A stretch of 64,000 nucleotides of DNA from Chondrosia reniformis (lineage: Eukaryota; Porifera; Demospongiae; Chondrillida; Chondrillidae). The DNA lies in assembly GCA_947172415.1 (NCBI GenBank), contig OX359198.1, positions 1,891,401-1,955,400 on the forward strand, read 5' to 3'. Of the stretch, positions 14,085 through 26,500 are shown piece by piece; within the stretch, counting starts at the first letter, position 1; the number at the start of each line of letters is the position of its first letter. A program made the position numbers and the translations under genes. The notes under the pieces were generated by a model. It searched no databases. It worked only from the letters and a program-made list of their open reading frames with translations, and was not told the origin of the DNA.

Positions 14085-14520
14085 TGTTTCCGTATTGACA
14101 ACATTTATGTATGTGTAGATGGTTCTGTATGTATCCCTATGGGTACTGACTGTGCCCCTGTAGTTGCTAATCTTTTTCTGTTTGCCTATGAGTATGAGTT
14201 TATGAAAGGATAACATCACCCTAGCTATTAAATTTTCCAATACTTATGGGTATATTGATGACATATTATGTATTAACAACAAGGATTTTGAACTGTCAAT
14301 TAGTGACATTTACCCCAAAGAACTTTAGATATATAGTAATATTCCTAATACCCCAGCCTATGGTGTCTTTATTTCACAACTAATTAGGTATTCCAGAATA
14401 TGTACTGACTTCTCCAGTTTTCGGGCTAAAAGTAGTATTAAGCAGGGTTACAAATACTTTAAGCTAAAATCAACCATTCCTTACCTGGCAACCTCTATAG
14501 CTAGTTAGAATCAAGTATAA
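14085..14520 (+). mobile_element. Penelope-like retroelement fragment (reverse transcriptase)
   Basis: Plus-strand frames give CIPMGTDCAPVVANLFLF, then YGYIDDILCINN, and QLIRYSRICTDF, the RT motif order of Penelope-like elements. It is a short, degraded fossil with several breaks and no recognisable ends. Confidence 0.75.
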
Positions 14521-14628
14521 GCAAAAAGTAACTAGTATGCTTAAGGACTGTCTTGTGTTACCCCATATTGTGTTAACCCACCTCCAAATAAATGTTACTA
14601 CTGTAAGACCTAAGGGTAGACTTATGAA

Positions 14629-15354
14629 AAATCTAAGATACCATTTTCCTACATGCTATATGCCTATTCTGTAAAAAGAGCCTATAAGGGAACTAAACCT
14701 AAAGAGAGCTTTAGATGAAGATACAGGAGTCTTTTCTTCCTTCTTTTCCCTTCTTTCATCTTCTTCTCCACTGGGTCAGACAGCCGTTTCTGGGAATTCC
14801 ACCCTTCATCAGTGATCCTGATGGCATGCCACTGATCACCATTCTTTGGAAGGTCTTCACTGCTCCCAGCCGCATATACTGAGAGCCCCAGTGAGAACAT
14901 GTCTGCTTTAGTCAAATATGTCCTACTTGTGTCTATAGTTATGCTTAGTCTGTTTTGTCTGTACAAGCAAGATTACTAATAGATTTAATTCATAAAATTT
15001 AATTCAACTTACATTCCTTTCATAAAGTTAAATTTCATCATGTGCATGTCTTAGTTAACATCTTATTTAACTTTTGGTGACAAAATAGTGTATATAAGAC
15101 CCCTAGATTTAGCATAGAGAGCCAAGGATTCACAGGAGATCAAGATAAAAAAAAGACAAAGACTCCCAGTATCACTGATGAAGGGTGGAATTCCCAGAAA
15201 CGGCTGTCTGACCCAGTGAAGAAGATGAAAGAAGGGAAAAGAAGGAAGAAAAGACTCCTGTATCTTCATCCAAAGCTCTCTTCAGGTTTAGTTCCCCTAT
15301 AGTTTCTTTTACAGAATAGGCATAGCATGCAGGAAAATGGTATCTTAGATATTT
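14629..15354. mobile_element. Foldback element with ~200-base inverted arms
   Basis: Left arm 14629-14835 and right arm about 15148-15354 are reverse complements from atctaagataccattttcc inwards. At least six partial copies of one arm occur in gene C introns. No coding capacity; the open frames across the arms are shadows. Probably a non-autonomous foldback DNA element. Confidence 0.75.
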
Positions 15355-17146
15355 TTTACTTTATCCTTTAATTATTGTCATAATTGAATTGAATCTGAAT
15401 TTTCCTTTAAAGTCCTTGGGAAATCCAGTTGATACGTATATATTCACTACATTCAACAATAATTACACTGCTTTCAAGAAGTCATCTTTTCGGCAATTGC
15501 AGTATGATCTGAATCGTATATATTAACCATACACACATCCCTTCTATGTTTTGGCGTATCATATCCCTAATTCTACGTATATATATGCATGATGAGCCCA
15601 AACATTGTATGGTTAAGTTTAATTTCAGTATGCCACTTCTGCATGGTTAGCCTTATAGCATATGATCACTGTCTTGTTTCGTTGCTTTTTCCAGATGTGC
15701 CAATCACTGTTGTATAAAGGCCCTGCCATCTTCATTTTTTGAATGTTTTTAACTTGTGTTTTAATAATTATAAAAATAATTACTGTGACACATGCTAAGC
15801 TGGGCCCATGAGTCACTAATTATATATAGTCTAGGAGGTATTAATGTCTGTCTATATAATTCATAATTTGAGAGCTTCTTATAATTACTAATTCTTTTAT
15901 GTTGCATGTTCAAATTCTTACTATAGGTATCTTTATATAGTATATATTTTAAAGTACATGAAGTCATATATAATGTTAAGATAGGTCTGATGAGGATACA
16001 GGTGTGCCATGCTTTTTTATTGAAGTCATCAGCCATTGCAGCCACATTTGATCATGCACACTTGACTCAAATGACTTCGAAGCTATATATGTGAGACCAC
16101 TTCTCAAAGCTCCTAGCTACTAAGACCTATATAACACGTACACACAGGCAGCTGTATGGCCAACAAGAGGAGGATCAGGCCAGACTATATATTATGGCCA
16201 AGTTCTGACATAAGATCAGATGGCTATGATGACTTAAAACCAAGAGAAAGAAAAGCACAGCAAGAAAAATAAAATAACATCAATCAAGTGTTGTATTTTG
16301 CATAAATATTATCACTTACCATTTTGCAATCTATAAAGAACATGCACATATTATAAAAAGGGAAGAAGACTGGAAAGAAGATATATATATAATCATCAAA
16401 GGTTCCATTTTTATATAGAATCAGAGACAGCTGCAGAGGGTTATGGAGTATGCACTGGATGTAATTTTTCATAGTGATAACAACTAAATGGCATGCATGA
16501 GATGGATATCATCTTGGACGTATATACCAACTTGGAAGCCATGCCGATTGCCCAAGATCATTGGCTATATGTCAGATCTGTGAAGACCTTTATAATTAAT
16601 GCACACTATATAATCCACTCATGTATCGCTGACTGATAATGATTAAATGCTTAAGATGACTCAAGAATGCCATTGGCTCCGCCACTATGTACCTAAATTT
16701 CTATAAAGAATACTAAATACATCTGTTTCGAAGTGTTTTGTTTTACCCCATCATGAGTCATCCTGGGTGATAAGTATATTTTCCAGGATGTGGATAATTG
16801 AAACTCAAAAGGTCACAACCTTGTTACTAATTAGGTTAACCTACGTATACATGCACCATGATCATATAGCTTTGTTAACCCTTAACCGTATATATGTATA
16901 CATATAGCCGGAAAATTTTGTGGCAATTTTCATTTGACAGTTTGGCAGTCCTATACATACATCCTCAAAAAGAAACCTAAGTTAGATCTTGGTATATATA
17001 TATTAACACACACATGTACAGATAATCATAATAAATTGTATAAGGCCTATGTAGCTGTATCTAATGAAGTCAGCCCATATTTCTATATTTCTTTTCTTAT
17101 AAAATAGAAATAGTGTAAATTCACACAAAATAGTTAATATGTCTTC
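15355..17146. other. Intergenic region between pseudogene A and gene B
   Basis: A third, short copy of the hairpin-containing dispersed repeat lies at about 15510-15780. Otherwise only AT-rich sequence; no exon-like coding was seen. The gene B 3' untranslated region must lie at its right edge. Confidence 0.6.
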
Positions 17147-17598
17147 TCAGTCCATTGACATGTATTCTTCCTCTACTGGAGGAGTTATGGAGCTTGCTGT
17201 ATCCTTAAGAGGATTGGTACAGTTCTCACTCGTGTTTACATACTCTTCTTCTGTTGGGTCTTCAAAGGCAGCATTCTGGATAAGTGTAGCATCTTGTACA
17301 GGCTCTTCAGAGACATTCATGTACTTTGTTTCTGCTTGCTCAATTCCAAGGGAGTCAATGACATTTCCGGTGTCTGTACCTCCTATAGCAGTGGAGGTCA
17401 TACCTTGTTTCTCATTTTGATAGTATCCAACTTCACCTTCCAATACATTAGAGGTGTAACCAGGATTTTTGGACCATTCAACTCCATCTTTGTCATAGAA
17501 TGATATTTCAGGTGGATCCTCACATTCATCATACTCTTCATCAACCATTTTCTCATAAATGTTACCTTTCCTCGATCCTTCTTCTTTCTGTACAACGT
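17147..17598 (-). CDS. Gene B exon 17: cytoplasmic tail with SH2/PTB-type tyrosine motifs
   Basis: Residues 1273-1422, acidic and low in hydrophobics. Tyrosine motifs: Y1287EKM and Y1418MSM (YxxM, the PI3-kinase p85 consensus); Y1332QNE, Y1365MNV and Y1392VNT (YxN, the Grb2 consensus); NPGY1320 (NPxY, the PTB/endocytosis consensus); also Y1295 in EEYDEC and Y1307. The acidic residues before several tyrosines suit tyrosine kinases. The consensus assignments are established knowledge; actual phosphorylation is inferred. The exon joins in phase 1, at the homologous position where gene C goes on to its GAP. The polyadenylation signal was not identified. Confidence 0.87.
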
Positions 17599-20500
17599 CT
17601 ACAAGAATAACAGAATGTACGTATATATTGCAACACAATTGAATATCAATCCTGTGTATATAAGGCATATATTCAGTATACAGTAATACAGTACGTATAC
17701 ACATACATATTACATATATAGAGCATTTTATTAATTTACAGTGCCTAATATGGTCACCTATTGTATGGGACCTATAGATATATATAGTTAGCCATTGCTG
17801 TATGGTGACCAGATTTCCATGTTTAAAAAACATACCTACATATTAAATAATATAGTGCCTATTTTTGGGAAGTACTAGTCACTTTAAGCAAGTGACTGCC
17901 TAAGAGAGGTAACCTTTTGTACAGGTTATAAATATAATATGCACATAGCTATATATATCTAACTGGCTACATACATACTACGTATATAAAAACACATATT
18001 ACATGTACATGTACACTTTTGACAGACAACTGTTTCACCCTCCTTAGGGATTATTAGTGTGGTATATTTTGGTGGTGAGTATAAATGACTGGCTACAACT
18101 TATCCATCATAATTAAATGAAACACATTTGTAATAAATGAATGAGGAGGTTATAGTATAAATGCTCACAACGAAAAGAGAAATTGCACAATATCTGTGTA
18201 AATGCTGTGATGAAATGTGAAAGAATCATTCATTGTAATATCCATAGAGGTTGTATAAAATGGCTGACATCCTAATTTGGAGGTGAGTGATTGGAATCGT
18301 TGCTGTACAGAATATGGACAAACGTTTCATTGGACATTATTGAGAGGTCACTGGCTATAGTACTAAATTCATAGAAAATATGTTTTGAAATTTCTGCTTT
18401 AAATTTATGCCCATTAATAGAGGGTTCATTGAACACTTGTAATAAAATGTTAATTAATGGTAGTATATGATACATGTACGTATATTATATAAGTATATAC
18501 ATATACGTATATACAAATATATAATTTATATATACAAACTGCTGTCTTCACAATCTCTATAAACTCACAAACACTACTATAATGACTATCAGGAACAAGT
18601 AGAATACAGTAGTGCTACATGCAGACAAGGATGTACACACTTGTACATTACTTGTGAAAGAGCTTACCCTGCATTTGAACATGCAGCACTTGCATTTGAG
18701 AGACGACATTCTCCACTTGTTGGTGAAGATCTTCCTTCTCCTTCTCGTGAGTCATTTTATCTTTCAATCTCTTCAATTCCACCCTTTTAGATTTCCTCCT
18801 CACATACCCACACACACAGCAGATAATAACAGTTATCAATATGGCTAACAGTATCAGAAATCCACTAACCACTACTGGAACTATAATTATAATTAGATTA
18901 AGGGAGATATTAATATCACCAATCACTACAGGAACACCGTCTCCAATTTGGACCTGCAAAGGAGGAGATACAACAAGTGAGTGTATACATATTAGGAGAT
19001 GGGTCATACTGTAAATTATCTACATCTTTAGAACAAGCCATGCTCATACACTTGTCTATTCTATATATTATCACAAATCCTCATGTACGTATGCCTATAC
19101 ATTATTATTATTAACTTCAATGTGTAATAATATATATATATACGTATATATAGACTTATATATACATACATTATCAGTATACGTAAAACATGCATATATA
19201 ATAATAAGATACACTTCCTCATGCAGCAGCTGCAGACTGTTCATGTAACAAAATGCAGGTGAATGTCACAATGACAACTACTGTAACTGTAATATTTAAA
19301 GATTATTTGGAGTGGTTAAAAAGGCTTATTATAAGTAATTACCACAACTGTAGCAGTAGAGCCAGCCTGACTATTAAGACTGTCTGGAGGAGTACAGAAT
19401 ATTCTTGTATCTGTTATACTCAAATCTGTACAAGGTTGTCCATTGACAGTGATGTTGTAATCTTCTTGCAAAACATTAAGAAAGTTTTCACCCTATAAAA
19501 TGAATAAAAATAATGTATAGCATATAATTTTTAGTTTGTGAAAAATTTAAGGTACATAGCTTGGCTTAATGACCACATGTTCTATTTGATTATTGAAATT
19601 AAAGCATTTAAAGCAGTTATTCTATGTAGCAATGAGCCTCTACAGTATCATGTTCTATTTATGTCCACCAATTAATTGAGCATTACAGACAAATTAATTG
19701 TTATTTATTCTTAGTGGAGAAGTCAGTTTATCTGAATATCCATGCACATATGTATACAATGTAGTACACATATACAAATTCTGTATATAAACATGCACCT
19801 ACTTTGCTAACATAAATTATTAATATATGTACACATACTACAATGATAATTTGTTCTCCACTTCCCACAACATAGTCAATTGATACTGGATTGAACACTG
19901 GATCAGCTACAGCTTCTAATGACTCTATGTCCTGTAAGTTTGACAATGTCTCTCCATCAAGTCTGAGACTGTAATTGAACTGATCTCCAACATTGACACC
20001 AGTGAAGATTGGCACACGACAAGCAACAACACTAGATGATCTTACACTGCAGTTCTATATATTCATATGTATATGAAGGAAAAACTTGTGTGAAGAAATA
20101 TTCGTAAATACAAAATATTACCAAAAAACAAATTTGCACAAACATATAATCAAAAAACACTTACAACAATCGTTTTGAAGTTAGCACTAGTTTGTAGAGA
20201 AAGTTGTGGTACTAAAGCAGCATCAAGATTATCACCATTCAATATGACAGTCACTCCACCACTAAATAAGAGAGAAACGTAATTAATTAATTACCGAATT
20301 AAATAGAGAAATGTAAATCCTCTAAAATACTGATTTCTAATCTATAATTTAAATGTCCATCTACTTGACTAGTATGTACATATGACTATAGTATGACTGG
20401 TATGATAATATATACAAACATCTGCTCACAATATATTCAATCATTTTAACTATATATAATCTTTCTGTATACATACCTCCCTTATTGACGCTTATAACGT

Positions 20501-23500
20501 ACATGCTTACTAAATATTTTAACTTACTGAGAACATGTTCCCCTTGTATAGAAATATGTATATAGTGGCTATTAAGTTTAAGCTACTTAGCTGTGTATAT
20601 GCTTCAAAGGCCATTTGTGCATGAAAAGTCAGGGGAGGAGAAAACTTCAACTTGTGAGCTTTTAGGATGAAATTGATGTCAATGTTAGGATCAATGAGCA
20701 TATAATAACACTTATGCTGCTATGAGTCCTATTAAAATGTATAATTGTATGTGTAAGACATTTAGTTAGTTAGTAAGTTACTGTTTTGTTTCCCTTGTTG
20801 CACAACTTGTAAGTACAAAGTAAGATAGTTAACTTTTCATTGCACAATAATTCACACACACTGAAGCTAACCTTTTAATGATCCTCCCATCAGCACTGTT
20901 GTCGGGATCAAACAGTGAAGTGACACTTGGTACCACATAGCTAAATTTCACATTGTTACCTCCAGTGTATATATTCCCATCAATATTCATACTGACATCA
21001 CCTTCACCTTCAGTGGAAGGTATTGTGGTACATGAGACATGTGTTGTGTTGATCAAACTGATTGAGAGGAAATAGAGAAATAATATAGAATACGCAAGTT
21101 GCCAACTACTTATGTAATAGACAAATATAATTACGCTAAAGTAAATTTGGAATAGAAAGATTTGCCTTTTTAAGATGATCAATTCTTGCCTTAGACATTT
21201 GGTTAGACAGTACATGTATATATATGTAACAATACTATCTTTTAAATTAAATGCTCTGGAAATAGAAACTCACTTCAAACTCATACAAACTTGTCCAACA
21301 ACTGATGCTGTAGTTCTCTCCATATTTCCAATATTTAAATTTGAACCAGAAATGTAAACTATAGTAGATCCAGCTGTTGGACCTCGCACTGGGTAAATCC
21401 CTCCAATTACTGGAGATGCATACATAAAGCTGCCAACCTCCGTGTTAGACCCAGCTAGTGATCTGATTATCATTATTGTTGTCAGACCAATGGAAGTAGC
21501 TGGAGGAACTCTACAGATAAACTTCTTTCCAGAAATACTGTTTACTTGATCAATTGTACAGTTATTTTGACCAATTTTAATGATAATTCCTTCTCCATCA
21601 AGTACTCCAAGATTGGTTCCAGTGATAGTTAAGAGAGTACCTCCTTCAAGAGGACCTGACTCTGGAGTGTACTATTGAAAAGTATGTATACGTACATATA
21701 TACATACGTACATATGTACGTACGTCCATCCATCTATCCATCTATATATCCATCTATATATCCATCCATCTATTCATCCATCCATCCATCCATCCATCCA
21801 TCCATCCATACATACATACATAGAATAGACTGAAGATGATGCATCTACATGCATACCAGTATCAACAACAGTTCCATTCTTTAAGGGGTCTCAGCCAATA
21901 ACCACAGCAGATTTGATTTTCCTTGAGAGGGAGCTAGGAATATCAATGTTTGGTTGCATGCATTACATTATCAACTGGCTGAGTTATAGAAACCATTTGC
22001 TAACTTGCACACAAGGACACAAAAAGCCGAGGCCTTTATACAATGTCCCTTGTGTGCAAGTTACCAAATGGTCTCTAACAGTCTTTTAGATGTATTCCAT
22101 TCTTGATGCAACAAATGAATGTTAGAGATTAACCCAATAAGACAAAGATTATCCACTTTAAACCAAAAATTGTAAATTATCCGAGTACGTACCTACATAT
22201 AGGCTTAACTTTTAATCCACATTTTACATGAAAAAAACAATTGACCTGATAGTTAAAAGTGCTCAAAGGCTGCAAAATATATCTACTTGCTAAATCAAGG
22301 GCCTCTGGAAACGTTTCATACAATTTCTTTACATACCCTTACAAAGCACTAGTGATGAGCATTATAGAATGCAATTAACACATGTGGGGTCTAAAGGTGT
22401 ATAAGAGTATATTTAGAACAAGTTTAAAACAACTTAATGAGAGCATTTCTAGGTTTGGGTAAGACTGGCCCTTAGTGGGGACAAGAATTTGAGACCTCTG
22501 CAATGGCATACTAAATTTGTAGCCTTAAAAAATTGGTATCACATCAATGATCTACCAAATGTACGATTACCGAAAAAATATTACTATTCTAAGCCAAACT
22601 TAAATGACAGATGGTATTCAAAGGGCACTTCAAGATGTATTAGAACAGAACCATGATAGTATGATATTTAGTAATTGACAGACCTTGATCAAATTCACAT
22701 ACAGAAAATCAGTAATTTAGCACATTAAAACAACAGCTTAGGATGTAAGTAGGATAGAAGCCAGTCTGGTGGTAGGCTGGCTTTTTACAGACTTTTGAAA
22801 GGGTGTCTGCTGCAGAGGAGTATGTGTTGGTGGGAGGATATGACAAGAGGTAGAACTTGGCAGAACTGAACATCCAAAGGTGCATTGGAAAAACTGTAGA
22901 CTGTGCAACCTTGGTGAGATTGAGGATAACACCCACTTTTTGATCACATGTCCCACTTTTAATAACCTATATGATGTAAGTTAATGAATGCATACACATT
23001 TACCCTCGATTTCATTCTTTGCCTTTTCATTCTATCATATCCTAGTAAACAAATCACCAATCATATTTATTATTATGTATTTCAAGCACAGATTCCTTAG
23101 CTAATTTTTTACCATAGATCTTTGTAGAGCATGCACCCCACCCCTCACCCACACCCCCATATCCTATACCTATCCAAGCCTGAAGAGCAATGAACTCCTA
23201 TATTCTTGTTTACCCTAACTACTGCAAGTGACTTATAAACCTAAACTGGTTAGGCCATCCTTACTAATTTCAGTTTTTGCATGGCATGTTATAGCAATAA
23301 ATATTATGTGTGTGTATTTAAGAGTCATTAAAAATGATACTACTCATATCACTCACAACTTATAATGTACGATTCACAGATATATGTATGTACGTATATA
23401 AAAGACTTACACTGTCAACCTCTGGTTCTCCACAAAGTGTAAAGTTTGGAGGTACTACAAATATTCCACTACCACACTGTCCTCTTAAGACACAGTCGGA

Positions 23501-26500
23501 GAGGTCATTACAGTATCCACAATTAAAATCTGAACCAACTGAGAGACAACTGGAACATCCAATTCCAAGTCTACTGCAATCGTAGAGTACAACTACAAGA
23601 CAAATCAGTTGAAACTGAAGATATTGACTAACAATAAGTAATACATGTACATACATAATGGTAGGTTAAACTTACTATGTTTAAACACAAATGCTTAACA
23701 AAGTTTCCATAGTGAATTTTCAAACATAAAATAGACATACATTGGTCTAACAATTTACCAATTAATGCTCCTTGAGGTTGGTCAATGAAAAAACTCTCAC
23801 TTCCATTGGTCCACACTAGGTCGATACTCACTTCCACTTCAGATTCTCCTTGAGGAAGAAGATCAAATGGATTGTTTATCTGACAAGCTACAGACTGACT
23901 GCTGTTAGTAGCAGTTAATGTAACTGGAGGAGAACCAGCTCTTTGGATCACACATTCATATGAGTAGCCAGAAATCTATACAAACAGATACATATTGTAC
24001 ATATTCTGTAGTCAAGGAATTAGATAGTAAAAGAGTGTGAGCTATTCTTGTCTTAGACATTCAACTACATATATATAAAGATATATGTTGTATAGATGTA
24101 GTATATTACATTCTCTAATCACAAGACCCTAATTCAAAACAGTATATGCAAACTTTATACTGTCTACTTACTGGTGCCACTAGACTGTTTGCAGTTAGTT
24201 CTAAAGTGACATCTGGATTAGTCAGTCCCTCATGAAGGTAGTACCTTCCATCCTCACTCATGTCATTTGGAAGGAACCTCGGACACATGTCAGGATCAAC
24301 CTGTTATGGACACAAACACAATTATCAACACTAGATGAGGTTCAAAGATGCACAAGTGAGGTTACTTTAGCACTCACGTTAGATGTCATTCCAGTACAAT
24401 TGTCACCATTTGTTCTACATTCAGTATCCACTCCACACCACGTACAAGTGAATCTACCAGTACACGATGTACAGCTGAAGGAAGAAGATACAAAACAATT
24501 GTATGACACACTCACCACAAACAAGTGATAACTTAGTGAACTACAAAGCACATCTAAGACATGAAGAAGGCATACAGAACTCACTTTACATGTACTGTAC
24601 AGTCATAGAATATAACTCCATCTTGTACTAGTCCAAAGTCAATACCAGAGACAGAAGACTTCAAAGTAAAGTTGACTGTCATTGAATCTACAAATTCAGA
24701 GATATCATATTACTACTGCTATACAATCAGGAGTGACTTAATAGTCAAAATGCTTACATCAGCAGAGTACTTTCAGTAGAGGATACAAATGATACAGTCA
24801 TATTACACTAGTAGTCCACATACATATGTAAGCACGTACCTACAATACTTAGTAATACAAAGACGACTAACTGATTTGATAGCAACAACAGATGTGCACC
24901 AAATGATACAGTCTGGGTAAACAGACTGGCTGGAGACTACTAACCATAATAAATATCACTGCCAGGTTGCTAGGTAATGAACACATACAAAGAATCATCT
25001 AAAATACAAAGCCTGAAAATCTCTGTAATAAGTATGAAAATTACATTTGTCACCAGTGGGATATGAGATGTGTTTATAATAATGATTAGACATTATAAAG
25101 GAGTACTATTCTGTCTTAGACATTCAACTACATATAAAAAAAAAAATTCTGAAATTTAACTATACACATCACTTCTATGTTTGGGCGTATCATGGATATA
25201 CTAGAAGTAGGGATCGATGCGCCCAAACATAGAAGTGATGTGTATAGTTAAGTTTCAGTATGCCACTTCTGCAATGTTAGCCTTACCATATGATCACTTT
25301 CTTGTTTCGTTACTTTTTCTAGATGTGCCAATCACTTTTATAGTGCCATCCCTACTTTTAACTTCATTTTTAAATGTTTTTATTTAACTTGTATTCCCCC
25401 GTTTTTCTTGTTAATATTAGTTTTGAAAGTTTTCTTGGCGAAAACTAGAAATAAAGTAGCAGAATAGACGATATAATAGAGAGCTCTAAATTAAAAAATG
25501 GCGTCCGAAAAGATCCCAAATTTGTCAAATAACTTTTCTACCGTTCTTTAACATTCAGTTTAGGATATTAAAGGGTCCATAATCGTTAAGAATACGACTG
25601 TATAAAGGCCCTGCAAAGCGACTAAGTAATTCGATCGCGGGGGGCGGCAGTACCTCCAATCTTTCTAACTCGAGTTACTTATTTATAGAGAGAATTTGAA
25701 ACTTAATTAAAAAATGGCGTTCGAAGAGGACCTAAATTTGGCACTTTCAAAAGTAACACGCTTCGGATAGAGCGCGTTGAAATCTAGGGTAGCCTATTCC
25801 CTAGTTCGGAAATATTAATGACGATTTAGTACTTGTGTGTACCTGCGTAAGTTCGCATGTTAGCGCTAGCTCATTTGAAAAAAGAAGAAGAAAAAATGAG
25901 GAATTTCAGAATTTGGCCTATTTCGGTTTAACCACTTTGCGAAGGTTGTAGAGCATCTAAACATGTTTTGGCGTTTATAAAAGCATGCAAAAACGACTGC
26001 AAACACACGAATGCAACCGAAAATCTCAACGTTGTTGATTTATTAGGTGTTAATTGATAATACATTGAATAGGGCGGCCATGTTTTTTTGGCCATCCCTA
26101 CTTATAGAGTACTACCATACTCTATGATATTTAGTGTTTACATACCTCAAAATATAATAATGCACATCAAATATATAACATTATTCATAGTCTAAACCTC
26201 TCACATTTCTTATAAGGCAATGACCAACCTTCCATTTCTTGTGTAAACTGAGGTATATTAGGTACCTCACAGGAGTACATGTCTCCAGATATTAGAGTGA
26301 GATCACCAGATCCTACACTACCAAACACACACTGGTAGCTCTCACCAGTCAACAGAGGAGGGAGATTGGCCACTATGATCTCCTGTACAGGTAGATAATA
26401 GAATGTATTATTATTGATTTGAGTGCGCCATGTGCAGTTGCACACTAGGGCTATATATATTAAGACAATTACAGTATATTGGAATTTCTTCATATAGAAA

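Noticed and set aside
22709-22956. Overlapping minus-strand frames inside gene B intron 10
   Set aside because: No recognisable motif and no usable splice sites in phase with neighbours.
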